Assembly: GCA_027625915.1 (NCBI GenBank)
Contig: JANTQA010000063.1
Location: 1,550,001 to 1,614,000, forward strand
Length of the DNA stretch: 64,000 nucleotides
DNA from: Anaeramoeba flamelloides
Taxonomy: Eukaryota > Metamonada > Anaeramoebidae
Direction: 5' to 3'
In this document: one piece after another, positions 49,181-61,721 of the stretch
How the letters are laid out: each line of letters opens with the position of its first letter
Numbering within the stretch: position 1 is the stretch's first letter
The notes under the pieces: model-generated
Databases searched by the model: none
Seen by the model: the letters and a program-made list of their open reading frames with translations, nothing else
Told to the model about the DNA's origin: nothing
Position numbers and translations under genes: made by a program

Positions 49181-50756
49181 TTTGACTTTTCTGATGATGT
49201 GGCTAAGGCTTTAACAAAAAAACAAAAGGAAAAAAATCACAAAAACAATCATTATAGAAAAAATATGAAAACTTCAAAGCTTGGGATAAATAAAATTATT
49301 CACCTCAACCAAAAAATAAATTATTACATTGGTAGAATTCATTTAGGGCTTGTTTAGAACAACAATTAAGGTGTTAGCTATGCTAAAGAAAAATTTTTCA
49401 CTATTTTGTAATTTTGAAGCGTATCAGAAAAAAATATTTTTTACTTTGGTTGTAACTAATTGATTTTATGCAAAATTAATCTAGATCATTTATTAGATTT
49501 TTTATAAGTTTTTTTTCAAAGTCTCAAAGAAATTATTTACAATAGAATGTTGAGTTGAATTGCGCAATAAATATTTCGAATGTTGAATAACTTATCTTTG
49601 ATCTCTATCTCATTTTTATATTATGGTAAATAATTTTTCCGTTTTTTTCTATTTTTTCATCATTTTTGAAATTTTTTCATAACAACAAAAAGCAATAAGA
49701 AAGATTTTTTTATCAGTAACCTTTGGGATAAAAGGATTTTGAATAAAAAGAATAAAAGCACTACAATTGATAGAACCACAAAAGAAAATACTAATGGGGC
49801 TTTAATATCTAGAAGAATCCCAAAAATTATAATTATACCAAAACATATCTGTTTAGAGTTTTAAACACTACAATTTGGCGGAATTGGAGAAGTGAATATG
49901 ATTATATTTTATCAAATTTTAAACCACAAAATAGTTATAAGTTTTATTCTTAGAATCCAAAATTATCTTCTCTAAAAATAATTTTTATTATAAAAAAAAT
50001 AAGAATCGAACCATTTTTATTAATTCTTATCTCTTTTTTTATATTGTATAGCCTTACTTAAAAAAAAATATCAAATAATTATTTAAAAAAATTTGTTAAG
50101 AAAATATAATATCACACGCCAATAAAATAAAATAATTTTCGCTCATCCCTTTCAAAATTTTATCATGTCTTATCGTCGGAATACTCCCTTAAATCGACTA
50201 AAAACAAATGTTTTTTCTTTTTAGGGTACTTTGTTTTTATTTTTCAGGATTTTTCAATATTAGTCAGCATGAATAAATAAAATTCTTGATTATATAAAAT
50301 ACTTTTAAAAACCACAAGCTTTAAACCAAAATAATAGTATTACATGATTAAAAACCCAATATTTATAATCTCCTAAAGTAAATAATTTTTTCATTTGTAA
50401 TTTCAAAAATATACCCAATAATCATCAACATAAAATACCTATACACAAGATTAATTTTGTTTTATTTTTTATTAAATTAGTTGTATTTTGGGGATATTTT
50501 CAATATGTCAAAATAATTTCTCAAAATAATCTCTTAATTTAATTATTAAATACTTCTTTCTCTAGAACTAATCATTCTATGAAAATAATCCTAAAAGCTG
50601 GATTTCTGAATTAAAAAAAAATAATTGAAAAATTATTTTAAATAATATTAATATTTTTAATAATATTATAAAACAAGATTCAATGTCTTTATTAGATCTT
50701 GTAGATAATAAAACTATGTTTGAATCTTTTATAAATTTTCTAAATTCAAGTTTTGG

Positions 50757-50875
50757 AATTTAGAAAGTGCCGTAGAGTGCCTAGCTTTTTCACACTTCAA
50801 AAGAATGGATAAAAATCAAAGATTTTACTCAAATCTTTTAAATTTTGGAAAAGCTAACGGCAGTTTTTTTTAATT
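50757..50875. repeat. diverged dispersed repeat, copy shared with 11560-11720
   Basis: See the first copy. Here the core is TTCAAAAGAATGGATAAAAA, AAAGATTTTACTCAAATC and AAAAGCTAACGGCAG. Confidence 0.45.
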
Positions 50876-51593
50876 TAAGAAAATAAAAGAAAATTAAATA
50901 AATTTTCTATTTATTTCTCTAATTTAAAAAAACCGAAAGGCAAACAAAAGGAATTCTAAACTCCTCCCTTAACATAAAAAAAAAATAATTATTTAATGGT
51001 TTAAAGAAACCACTCTATTTGAGGAACTAATCAAAGTTCTGAGAGAAATTTAAGACAGTTCTTTTTTAAGGAAGAGTCAAAATATTGATGACTCAATTCT
51101 TTTTTATTGTCTCGAATTGCAGATTGTTTTCCAAGATTCCAGATTTTTTTACGAATACACTCTGCTAATTTTTAATTTATGAGATCGACTTTTAGTATTC
51201 TTTTATGATTCGAATTTTTAGAGATTTTTATATCAGATAAGACCTGTAAAATTTACTTCGAAAGTAAAAAACTTGAACTTTTGACTTCTTCTTAATTGAA
51301 ACTAATCTCTCAACTAGTATTATTCATTACTATAACTTGTTCAGACTTGTTAAATCCTTAATTGAGATATATATTTTCTCTTCTCTTTGAAAATTTCTAT
51401 TTTTTTTAAACCATAATCAAATCTTAGAAGCAAGAAGAAATCAGTGTCTTTTAAGTGAACTCAAAGTTTTACACATAAAAGTATAAATAATAATGAAACT
51501 AAATTTAATTAAACCAAATGTGATTAGAAATACACCATTTACAAAATCCAACTTTGGATATTCATTTTTTTAAGATTTTTTCACAAACACAAA

Positions 51594-54500
51594 ATGTCAA
51601 AAAAATTATTCAAAACAAGCCCAAAAAATACAAACCAGCAAACAAAGATTTTTGGATCGCCAATCATTGAAAATGGAACTGTCCCACCAATAATAATAAA
51701 AATTATAACACAACTTGAAAATATGGAAGCCGAAAATCATGAAGGACTTTTTCGAATCCCTGGAAGGGCAAAAGTGATTCAAGATCTCAAAGAGAGTTTC
51801 AATTCTGGTGAGGAAACAGACCTAAGTGAGGTTACTGATATCAATTCACTTGCGGGTCTATTAAAGCTCTACTTCCGTGATCTCCCACAAACGCTTCTTA
51901 CTTTTGATTTGTATGATTGCTTTATTGCTGTCCATAGTATCACTTATCCTGAAGAAAGACTGAAAAGAATCAAAAGTATCATTTGGTCATTACTTACAAC
52001 TACAAGAAGAAAAATTCTTCAAGTCTTAATCAAATTTTTACGTACAGATTGTTTTTTTATTCTTCTTATCCTTATTCTTATTCTTTTTTATTTTCTTTGT
52101 TTTCTTATTTTGAATTTCACAGCAGAAAAAACTACTCAATCTTTTAATTTTTTTAGTGTTCTTCTTTTGGTTTCACAGGCTTTTAATCAGAGTTGTTCAA
52201 AATAATTTTTTACAAAACAAAGAAAAACAAAAATGAAAATGAGAAAAAACAAGCAAAAATTTTAAATGTAAGGAATCTTTTGAAAAACAAACATGATTTT
52301 CAACATTGCCACATATCGGTATTCCATTACTATTGCTTATCAAGCAATTTTTAACTATTTCGAAAATGTAATGATTTAAGGGGATAGTAAATCTTATTTA
52401 TTGTTATTTCACAATATAATAGAGTAATTATTTTACACAAATATTCAACTAAGCCCGATAAAAAACAACTCATTTATCAACTTTAGAGAAATGAATTATC
52501 ATTTTTAAAAAGAATTCCATTTTGTCCCAATTTAATTTTCAAGAAAAAAGATCTAGATTATTTTTGTCTGGATTTTTGGATCTAAATTATAAAAAAGAAA
52601 AATTCGTAAAATATCTTTATTTTTGTAAGAAATCTCACTTTCAGTAATTTCTGATTGTTTTATATGAACAAATATCATTTTAAATCTAATCTTATTTTAA
52701 AAATACAATAAAAATAAATCAATGCTTATTAAAGAAAACTCAAAAAAAATTCAAAATGCTGCCAATGACTGTGCTTATTCACTCTATGAATTAGAATTTG
52801 CAAATTTAGTCACTTCAAAATTCCCTCTTTTAACAGATTAGGTGGGTTTTAACACCAAATTCTGCAATAAACCATAAACCAAATTTTTAATGATTTCAGG
52901 GACTAGCATCTACCATGGAGAAGTCTTAAATTTAGGTTTGTCACCATTAATGCAAATCATTTTAGTAACCCATCGTTAAAATATCTCTAAAAAATCTATT
53001 CGTAAAATAGTACTAAAAGTCGATCTCATTAATTAAAAATTATCATCTGTATTAGTGAAAAAAATCAAGAATCTTAGAAAACAATTCGCAATTTGAGACA
53101 AATTTAAAGGGTGAGTCATCAATATTTAAACTTCAAAGTTGCAAAATATTTGTCGTTATTTGTGTGGAGTTGAGAAAATAAGCAATATATTTTTCTTGAT
53201 AGGGTGATATTTATAGCACCCAGATTGAAAAATATATTTCTTATTTTCGAAAACAAAAACAATAGGTCAAATTACGTGAGTTATTTTTCGTTGAATGGTG
53301 AGGATCTTCAATGAAATAAAAGTAATTTAAAAAAAATAAAAAAAAAAAATAGAAAAAATTCTTTCAAGGTTTTTTTAATCATTTTTTTTTGATCATTAAA
53401 GCTAGACGAATTTTCAATTTCTAATAAAAGTATTAAAAGAAATTACTCTCAACTAAAAAATTAATTTTTATCTAAATTACAACATTTTTAAAAAGTTATT
53501 TTCTTTATCCCACTTTAAAATCTCTAAATAAATAACACTAGCCAATAGCAAAACCTTTTGAATTCTTTTTTTTTTAATTGAAAAAAATAACTGATGTATA
53601 AAGATCTAGAGAAAATTCACATTTCTTCTATCCATCTGTCCCTTCTATTTTTTATATTTAGAGACTTTAACCAAAAAATCAGCCATTTATTTCTCAAAAA
53701 AAAAAAAACAAAAAAAGAGAAAAACCCAATAATAATCTTAAACCAATCAAGTATTATTAAATAAAGATCTTTTTTCTGGAAATAACTGTGGTTATTTTTG
53801 TTATTATGATTGTTTAGAATGTGGTGGTTGTTTTACAAATTAAATGATCTGTTTTTTTTTAATTTTTAAATTTCATTTGAATCTTGCTTTTTCTTTTTGT
53901 TTCCAAACTACATATATCAATTTCGAGTTAAATAATAACAGTGATAATTAAATTTTATGTAGTCTTCTTTTTCAGTTACTCTTTTCCTCTTTTTGTAGAA
54001 TAATTTTCCAAAAAATAAACTTTAAAAGAAATTATAACAAAATTTAATTCAGTAAAAAATGAAAAAAAAATATAAATTAAAGACTTTAAAGCTTTTCTTG
54101 GTATTAATTTTCAAAATGTGGTTTATCAGTATAGAACTTAAGGTGTGGCTGCTAATATGGGTTAAGGGTGCCTCCAAGTATAAGAGTTAAAATTATTATG
54201 TGTCTTCTTAAAGTATTAATACCTTAATCCCTAATAAATTGTTTTGATTTCCATTTTTAATTGTGATTATTATGAATGAAACAACATCTAAATTAAAGAT
54301 GAAGAGATCTTAAAAAAATCGTCTTTTTTTTTTTTTTTATTTTTTTTCTTGTCTGAATTTCTTTATATTGGGAAGAAGACTTCCAAAGGAAAAAGATCAA
54401 GTGGTTACTTATTAATATTGTAATACTGAAACACAAAAGTATGAGAAACTTGAATTTAAAAAAGAAAAAGTAAGGGCAAAAAATGTACAATGGTTAAAAA

Positions 54501-55641
54501 TCAGATCAAAAAAAAAATTGAAATTACAACAATTAAATACTATCCCTAAACGAACATTCATGATTAATTATCAAACCCAACTAATTAACTAAAATTATTG
54601 TTAGTGTGAATTTGAATGTTCTGTATTAAACAATATCAATGTTTTTTTTTTTTAACATTTTTATCAATTGTATATTATTAACTACTTAAATTTAAAAAAT
54701 TTCTTTTTTGACTTGTTTTTTCACCACTTTTCTTTATTTTTTGACAATTTTTGCTTTTTAAGCATAAAAAAATAATTTGGGTTTGATCTTTCCTTCAATA
54801 ATCATGGAATTTATGATTTTAACATTTCAATTTCCTTTCATAAATTTAAGTTAAAGAACACTTAGGGTGTAATTTACACTTCTTTAATAATCATAAAAAT
54901 AATATTTTTACCTTTCTTTTATTGAAATAAGTCCGATATTCATGAATTCTTTGAAATTTTTAAAGAAAAAACAATTTTTTAGTATTTCGTAATTTTCTGT
55001 TTTTGAGTTTGATAAGTGGAGAAAAATTTCTATAAAAAAAAAAAAGATTAATTTTCTTTTTACTTTTTATTTTGTTTTGTTCTTTTAAATTTATTTATAT
55101 TATTCGATTCAATTCAGGAAGAATTAGCCAAAATTCGGAAAACAATTTAATGAGTTCAACAAATTTAGGAATAATCTTTGGGCCTGCACTTCTAAGATCA
55201 AAAAGAAGTGATTTTTTGCAATTGATGATGACAGAAACACCAGAAATCACAGGAATCATTTCTACAATGATAGATTATTATCACGAGGTTTTCGAAATCC
55301 CATTCGACCCTAAAAAGAAGATTATTCTTACAAATCAAAATGAAAATGAAAAGGAAAAGGAAAATGAAAAGGAAAATGAAAAAGAAAATGAAAATGAAGA
55401 GGAAGAGGAAGAGAAAGAAAAGGTGAACAGGGGGGGAGGAGAGGAAAAAGAAGAAAAAGAAACTGAAAATAAACAAAATAATTTAAATTCGAATAAAATT
55501 AAATTAAATACAAAACAAAGACAATCAATTAAAGAGCAAATGTCAAATTTCAAAACAGAAACAAAAGATGGGAAAATTATTTTTGTTCGAAGGGATCATC
55601 ATAACCTCCCACCAAATCCAATTAATCTAATAAATAATTAA
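51594..55641 (+). CDS. RhoGAP-domain protein, two exons
   Basis: Stimulates GTP hydrolysis by Rho/Rac-type GTPases that control actin. Exon 1 (51594-52041) and exon 2 (55118-55641) join in phase 1 across a 3,076-nt intron (C|GTACAG ... ATTCAG|GA), giving 323 aa. The RhoGAP domain fills residues about 28-215. The arginine finger is R54 in EGLFRIPG. LLKLYFRDLPQTLL supplies conserved K91 and R95, and the helix STNLGIIFGPALLR follows at about 163-176 with N165. The splice restores an uninterrupted domain (...LIKFLR|RISQNSENN...), which supports the long intron. The C-terminal third is a Glu/Asn/Lys-rich coiled or disordered tail (about 222-285). Without splicing, exon 1 would run into a hydrophobic chance frame. 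No membrane-binding or other signalling domain is seen. Confidence 0.92.
52722..52841 (+). CDS. small 39-codon open frame nested in the RhoGAP intron
   Basis: ATG-started, beginning MLIKENSKKIQNAANDCAYS and ending FPLLTD before TAG. It contains Ala, Asp, Cys, Leu and Val codons that are rare in chance frames here. GTGGGT follows the stop directly, and 70 nt on, a TTTCAG-preceded stretch reads TSIYHGEVLNL up to GTTTGT. It may be a decayed or nested gene, or chance; no family recognised. Confidence 0.25.
   Translation: MLIKENSKKIQNAANDCAYSLYELEFANLVTSKFPLLTD
54770..54925. repeat. dispersed repeat, inverted copy of 29345-29500
   Basis: See the other copy; orientation is reversed here. It lies about 200 bp upstream of RhoGAP exon 2. 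Confidence 0.6.
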
Positions 55642-55654
55642 ATTTGCTATTTTT

Positions 55655-56285
55655 TTTTTTAAACTCAAGCTTTTTATTTGTAAAAATTAAAAGTAAATAA
55701 TTGTTGATAACTATAGATAAGAAAGAGATTAGATTTCTGAAACGTTTAAGATAGTGTTAAGTTACTGTGTAATTATTTTGGGAAATACTTTGGTTATTAG
55801 GCAAATTTTGTCAATTTTTCTGATCTTTTTCTTTTCTATTCAATTTGAGTAAAATAAGAAGTATTTTACTAATAAACCAGACTTTAAAAATGATAAAGTT
55901 ATTTTTTAATTTTTTTACAAGGTTTTTTAATTAATAAACCTCAAAAGATCACTTGTATCAAGGATTTAAGAAAGTAAAAAAATTAATTTGGTTCAAGTAA
56001 CCTAATTATTTTTTCCAGCATAGCCCAAAAAAAAAATTTCTTCATTTTTTACTTAAAGTATGAAAATTGAGTAAATTCTTTTTCTTTCTTTAGAAATCAA
56101 TGTCATGATTCAAATAATTTTTTTTTTGTTTTGAAGAAAACTGATAATATTTATAAATAAATAAAAATTGTTTGTACACTTTGTTTGAAGAAAAAAGAGA
56201 GAAGAGAAAAAAAGATTTTTCGATATGATTTTCAAAAGGGGATCGACAATTATAGATTTTTGAAAAGAGAAAAAAAAAATATTTT
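55655..56285. repeat. dispersed ~650-bp repeat, copy 2 of 2
   Basis: Collinear with 30058-30725. It begins within about 20 nt of the RhoGAP stop codon, so it probably forms the 3' untranslated region or transcript end of that gene. Confidence 0.8.
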
Positions 56286-57253
56286 TTTTACTATCAAATC
56301 AAGTTCATAATTTCTGAAGGAATCTTCAAAATCATACTTTGTAAAGTGTACTCAGTAAATACAGTATTTATTATTTGATTTTTTATAGGTGTTTCATAAA
56401 ACTGTAAAATCAGAAGGGGGGTGATAGAGACTTTTGGAAATTTTGATAAGTTAGTTTGCCATTGTAGAATTTATAATCAGCTTTTATCTTTTATAATTCC
56501 AATTTAACAATTAACTTTAATATAAGCCATAATTCAGTTTGGGGAAAAAGATGCCTTGAATAAAAATAGTCCATTTTTGTATATATCATTTAAAAGTAAG
56601 TTTGGTTTTATAATATTCATGTTTTTTCTTGTTTTTTCACTTTCGAGATGCAGTAAATTTTTTAGAAATTTTCTATTAAATTTACAATTCGGGATAAAAA
56701 GTTTTGAATGTAAAAAAAATTGACAAATCAGTTTCGATTGACGACTAGTAGTGAAAAAAAAAATGTTCGTTTATTTTTTTACTTATTGTTAGATGATTAA
56801 TGAAGAGATATGAAATTGAAACTCCTCAACCATGATTAATACCTGTTGTTAAAATCTTAAAGCCAAATCCACAGGAATAAAAAAAGCATAGCACAAAGAA
56901 TCTAAAAAAAAATTGCTTATATAAAGTTTTAAATTTAAAACCTAAATTTCGGAAAATTAAAAATGTTTAAATTTTGGTTTTATGTGTTCTTTAGAATTCT
57001 ATTTTGATTCCAAATAATCAATCTAATTTTTGGACTTAGTTTTTGTTTTTAAAATGAACAAAAAAAGACATAAAAAAAATATTTAAAAATGCCAATATTT
57101 ACTACCTTTTTACAATTAAAATTCGTTTTGATAATTTTTTTCTAGAATTATTTCTTGAAGATTTTTTTTCGTTTGAGAGTGACTATCAGGATTTTTTTGT
57201 CAACGAGATCCTATCAACTTTTTTTTTTAATTGGATTTTTTTAATTGAAAAAA

Positions 57254-57298
57254 ATGGAAACTTCACAATCTCACATTTTTGAGCCAATCCAAATTCAG
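57254..57298 (+). CDS. possible first exon (15 codons) of an unplaced gene
   Basis: ATG at 57254 encodes METSQSHIFEPIQIQ and is followed at once by a consensus donor GTATGT. Codon use is less AT-biased than the flanks. A nearby acceptor (GGTTTCAG, about 57341) would give a 43-nt intron and a short AT-rich tail, which is unconvincing. The true partner exon was not found. Confidence 0.3.
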
Positions 57299-57759
57299 GT
57301 ATGTGGTAAATCCATGTTGGGTAACTAAAGGTTTCAGAGACAAATCTTTAAATTTTTGAGTTTTTCAATTGAGAGTACTGATATATTCAAATATATTTTA
57401 TAAAAATTTTAATTCAATTTAGTTTTTTGTAATCATAACCATAACTTTTAAAAAAACACAAGAAAAAGAATCTATTGAAGTCAAATGTATTTTATAAAGT
57501 TTTTTTAAAAATTAAATTAATAAGAATACTTAATTAAGAAAAAATTATGTAATAAAAATTTATAAAATGGAAAATGAAGTATAAATTTTCCAATATTTGT
57601 GTAGATTTATCAGTAAGGAATTGGGTATTTAGGAATTAAAAAAATTGTTCACTTTTTAATTTCTTTTGAAAGTAGAATGGTTTACAAGAATAAAAAAGGA
57701 GAAAGATCATACATGGTAAATTGCAAAAGAAAAAAAAGTTTAACTGTTGTTAAAATAAA

Positions 57760-58215
57760 GAGTGTAGAAAAGTTTAATATGTGTTTCAAAATGAAAAAAC
57801 ATGTTTTTTTGTTATAGAAGACCTATACACCAACCGATCAAAGAAACCAATAATAAACCCTAATTAATTATGGTAATGGTTTCTTAAAGTTGTATTATTT
57901 AAAAATAAATTGTAAAAATGAAGGATCAAATTGGAAAATTTATCTCAAAAAATAGAGTTAAATTTTGAGGATGTTTTTGATTAAAAAAACAATAAATTTC
58001 AAAAAAACTGAGAAAATATTTTGTAAAAATTTGAATAAATTGCATGAATAATTTAAAATTTCCTGAAAATATCAAGTTTACTTTCAAAATTGATTTGAAA
58101 TTAGGAATATCACCCCAGTTGTAAATAAGATGTTCCATTGAAACAATAAGAAAAAAAAGTACGGATTATATTTTAAAATACGGATAAAGTCTTTGAGCAC
58201 GCATTATATGATCAC
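57760..58215. repeat. dispersed ~450-bp repeat, copy 3 of 3
   Basis: Very similar to 21935-22385: ATATGTGTTTCAAAATGAAA, TTTTTTTGTTATAGAAGACC, GGTTTCTTAAAGTTGTATTA, GAAGGATCAAATTGGAAAAT and TACTTTCAAAATTGATTTG. The right end is degraded. Confidence 0.8.
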
Positions 58216-58742
58216 TCTTATATAATATCAAAAAATATTCCAAAGTAGGAGATCCAACTTTTAAATTCAAAAATCAAACTCTCCTTTGAGTGTTATCAAA
58301 GTGTAGTTGTTAGTCAAAATTGTCAAAATAATGCCTTCAAAAAAGAGAATTAAAAAATCTAATAATTTTATTTAATAATACAAAAAAAAATAAATTCTAA
58401 ATTCTAAAAGCAAAAAATTAACAAACCAAAAAACTATCTCCCTTGATGATCAAAAAAATCAACAAAGGGAATCTATAAGAAAAAAAAATAAACATTCTAT
58501 ATCATTTCCAAGAAATGATTTTGATGATTAGTAAGATTTTGCCAAAAAAAAAAATGAAAATAAGAAGGAATTTTAGAATTTGTAAAATTCGCAACGATTT
58601 CCAGTTTTAGGGTGTATGTGTATGTGATAATTTCTAAGTGTAAGTTGTTAAAAAAAAAAAAGCACCTGAAGGGTGGGTGTAAAAATATGGTTTGGTTGTG
58701 TGGATAGCATCTAACCAAGGCCATGAATAATTTGCAAGGCCT

Positions 58743-59351
58743 CTAGTTTGATTTAATAATTTTGATCATTCTAGCTTTACGATCAAAACTAAAATCGTAA
58801 TTGTTGTTTTGACCAATTCTAAATTTAGGGTGGTATTTCCTCTTCTTTAGTAACATTGCAAAAAGGTTTAGGGCTTCAACAGATCTCTCGATGGGCATTT
58901 CTAAAAAGATTCCCTTTCCAGAAATGTTTAAGTGGCCATTGTGTGCAAAAATTGAAGGGTGGTTGTGAGACGAACATGTGTTGCCACTGAAATACTTGAA
59001 GCTATCAGTCGCGTTTACGTCGACAAAGATTTTGGAGTTTTCGTCGAGCACTTCTTTTTTTTGTTTGGCAAAGTATATTGCCTTCCAACCTGATCGATAC
59101 CTTTTGAAGGTCTTTGATACCTTGTTGCTCTTCTCATGCCAGAGTAAATCGTCGTTCGTGATTCTGTTCCACTCTTGTGAAACAGAATTACAGATAACCA
59201 GTGATTTGGGATCCAAGCAACTAAAGATTTTTAACGAGATCTCCTCGGGTAAAATATCAACAAAATCAAGTCCTGTGTTTTGTTTGTTTTTTGGTTGCTC
59301 AGATGTGTTGTTTTGTTTTTTTGCGAATTGTGATTGAATTAAGTTTTCCAT
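58743..59351 (-). CDS. F-box protein with unrecognised C-terminal domain
   Basis: F-box proteins are substrate receptors of SCF (SKP1-cullin-F-box) ubiquitin ligases. 202 aa from ATG at 59351. A polar N-terminus rich in Asn/Gln/Lys precedes the F-box at about residues 31-78 (DILPEEISLKIFSCLDPKSL, VCNSVSQEWNRI-type spacing, LLWHEK). Residues 90-202 are soluble alpha/beta sequence (FVDVNATDSFKYFSGNTCSS, IFLEMPIERSVEALNLFAML, KFRIGQNNNYDFSFDRKARM) that matches no repeat or substrate-binding family I know. No intron is needed. Its GC content is well above the surroundings. A cullin that could be its partner is encoded 25 kb away in this window. Confidence 0.85.
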   Translation of the reverse strand: MENLIQSQFAKKQNNTSEQPKNKQNTGLDFVDILPEEISLKIFSCLDPKSLVICNSVSQEWNRITNDDLLWHEKSNKVSKTFKRYRSGWKAIYFAKQKKEVLDENSKIFVDVNATDSFKYFSGNTCSSHNHPSIFAHNGHLNISGKGIFLEMPIERSVEALNLFAMLLKKRKYHPKFRIGQNNNYDFSFDRKARMIKIIKSN

Positions 59352-61524
59352 TTGGTGTTGTAAAGAAGTAATCTTTTATGTATTAAAAAAGGATCAGACT
59401 TTTTATTAAAAAAATGTATAGTAGTAGAAAAGGGTTGAAAAAAAAAAAATGTGTTTTAATTTAGTTGTTTTTTATTTTTATTGGTTTTTTATTTTTACCC
59501 TTTCGGTATTGATCCAAAATTATTTTTCATTTGTTAAACTAATGTTTTTATTGATCATTGGAAAACCGATGAACATAAAATCTAAAATTTTTACAAATTT
59601 AGTTTTTTGGAATTATTAATTTTATTTGTAAAAAATCTTTTATCTCTTTAAATTAGATTACGAGATTATTAAATTGTGTTTTTTTGTTTGTTTCTTTTCT
59701 TTGTTTGGAGTCAAAATACTATTAACTTATTTTTTTTATTTTAACAAATTTTACAAAATTCCGATTATTTATTGTAAACTGATCATTAATAATTGAACTT
59801 CAACAATGGGATCTTTTTTAAAGATTTTGATTTAATTCTGAAAATTTCTATATTCTTCTCCCAAAGCACAATTAAAAGACGAAGAACAAAATAACTTCAA
59901 AATATACAAAGCAAACAATTCTCCAAACAAACTATGAACTCAAGTTTTGTTGCAACATTCTTGAGTAATAATTTTTAAGCTGACAAAAATAAAACTATTT
60001 TTCCAAAAACAAAAATTTGTCCCTTCCAAAAAGTCAAAAAATTTGATCCATGAAATAGTGAACATTTAGTTTTCAATGTATTTTGTTTAGTTGCCAATTA
60101 ATACTGATAATAGTGTTTTTGGTACAAGTTGTTTATAAAAAAACTTTAAATTTAAATAAATTGGAAATTTGTTGAAAAAATAATTTAGTCTACTTTTCAT
60201 CCACTATCATCAAAAAAAATTCAAAATTGAACCCCCGTGTGTTACTCTTAGCCTGAAACCATTTAAAAATCTATATCATTAAGATTATTTGCCAAAAAAC
60301 TACTAAAAAAAAGTGATTTAAAGAGTTATTGTTTTTAAAACTTTTATTTTTTTTTGTATGTTTCTGGACTCATTATTTAGAAACACCAACCATCCATTTG
60401 TGAAAGAAGTTGATGGGGTAAATATTCTAAGAAATTATAAAATTATTAGTGCAAAAAGATTACAGATTTCCACTCGTTAAAATTTAACTGTTTTCTGTGA
60501 AAAATAATTGTTTTATTGGTTTTTGAATTAGAAAAGGGAATAATTTTTTACTTCCATTTTCATTACCCTTTTTCAATTAGTGATACAAACTATAGCCTAT
60601 TTCAATGAGAACTCTATTTGGTAAAGAAAAATATGGATGAGGAAGTGAAATTTTTTTTCACTTTATATTTAAAATTAAAGTATTAAAAAAGTGAGAAAGG
60701 TATTTTGTCAAAAATTAAAAATTTAATTGTCAAAGTTAGATAAACTGATCAAAACCACAAGAATTTTTTGCTATATATTAAGAATCCAAATGTGTAATCA
60801 ATCATTTTAGGAGGAATATAGAATCTAATTTAGTCTCATGGTAGTTTCAATTTCATCTCGGTAGTTCAAGAAGATTTCTGTAAATATCAAATTTTCGTAA
60901 GAGGACGAAATCTTAATATAACCTGAAAATAATCACTATTTGTTATCTTTGTCATTTTAAAATGTTAATTTGAAAAGGAAGGGTTTCTTGGTTTTGTTCT
61001 TTGAAATTTTCCATTTATTCCTTTTCGACTTTATTGCTTAATCTTGATATTAAATCATATTTTTTCAAAAAACAAAATTTTCAGGTCAAATTTTCAATTT
61101 AAAAAACAAAAAATTCGAAATTATCATTCCATATTTAATTTATCTTAACATAAATCATGTTTTTCTCAAGTACTTTCGAAATAAATCAAATTAAAAATTA
61201 AGGGCTATCTCGGAAAGTCATAATTTGTCAGAAAAGAATTGAACTAAAAAGGTGCTTTTTTCTCATTTTTGCCACTCTTTACGATCAAAAATAAGAATTT
61301 ACTTTTTAAGACATTCTACACTCAGAGTCTACATGAAATTGAAATGAAGAAAATCTAAGTTAATCCTCTCCACTTCTAAAAAGGCTTTAATCTTCATTTG
61401 AATTTTTATTACAATTCAAAACCAAAAAATATTATCAACCTTTTATACTGCTTTCCTTTGATTTAGAATCATAAAACATACTTTCAGAACCTTTCATTTC
61501 AAAGAAGATTCCACAAATCAACGC

Positions 61525-61721
61525 ACAGTTAGTTTCAAATTTAATACATACTTTTTCATCGAAATTTAAGGCAGAAAAAAAATCTCAAATTAAGGCACAT
61601 TTTTTGGTTTTTTTTTTTTTGCAAATTATTTTACTAGAATCCGAATTTTGTGCCTTGATTTGAGATTTTTATTGTGCCTGAAATTTTGTTGAAGTTTGTC
61701 ATTAAAGTGGAACTGACTGTA
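61525..61721. mobile_element. Tc1/mariner-type MITE, copy 5 of 6
   Basis: Left ACAGTTAGTTTCAAATTTAA; right TCATTAAAGTGGAACTGACT then GTA. Internal ATCTCAAATTAAGGCACA and TTTTGTGCCTTGATTTGAGA are inverted. Confidence 0.82.

Larger units (their letters stand above)
43225..51593. other. 8.4-kb gene-poor stretch
   Basis: Holds a long-TIR element (45168-46270), dispersed repeats (46465-46915, 48640-49180, 50757-50875), a 28-nt palindrome (48927-48954) and one possible first exon (47252-47284). A curious unit GGTAGGTT / GAGTAGGTTTGGGTGGTTT recurs at 47537-47597. Elsewhere the DNA is AT-rich with only chance-level open frames. Confidence 0.5.
52042..55117 (+). other. 3.1-kb intron of the RhoGAP gene
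   Basis: Bounded by GTACAG and CAATTCAG. It contains a small ATG-started open frame (52722-52841), a short hairpin (about 53190-53245) and a dispersed repeat (54770-54925). The remaining sequence is AT-rich with no recognisable exon. Confidence 0.8.
55642..58742. other. stretch between RhoGAP and F-box genes
   Basis: Holds two dispersed repeats (55655-56285, 57760-58215) and one possible first exon (57254-57298). At 58590-58730, just past the F-box stop, the minus strand has slightly richer GC and reads GLANYSWPWLDAIHTTKPYF in a frame other than the F-box frame. It could be a further exon, but I found no good junction. Confidence 0.5.
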
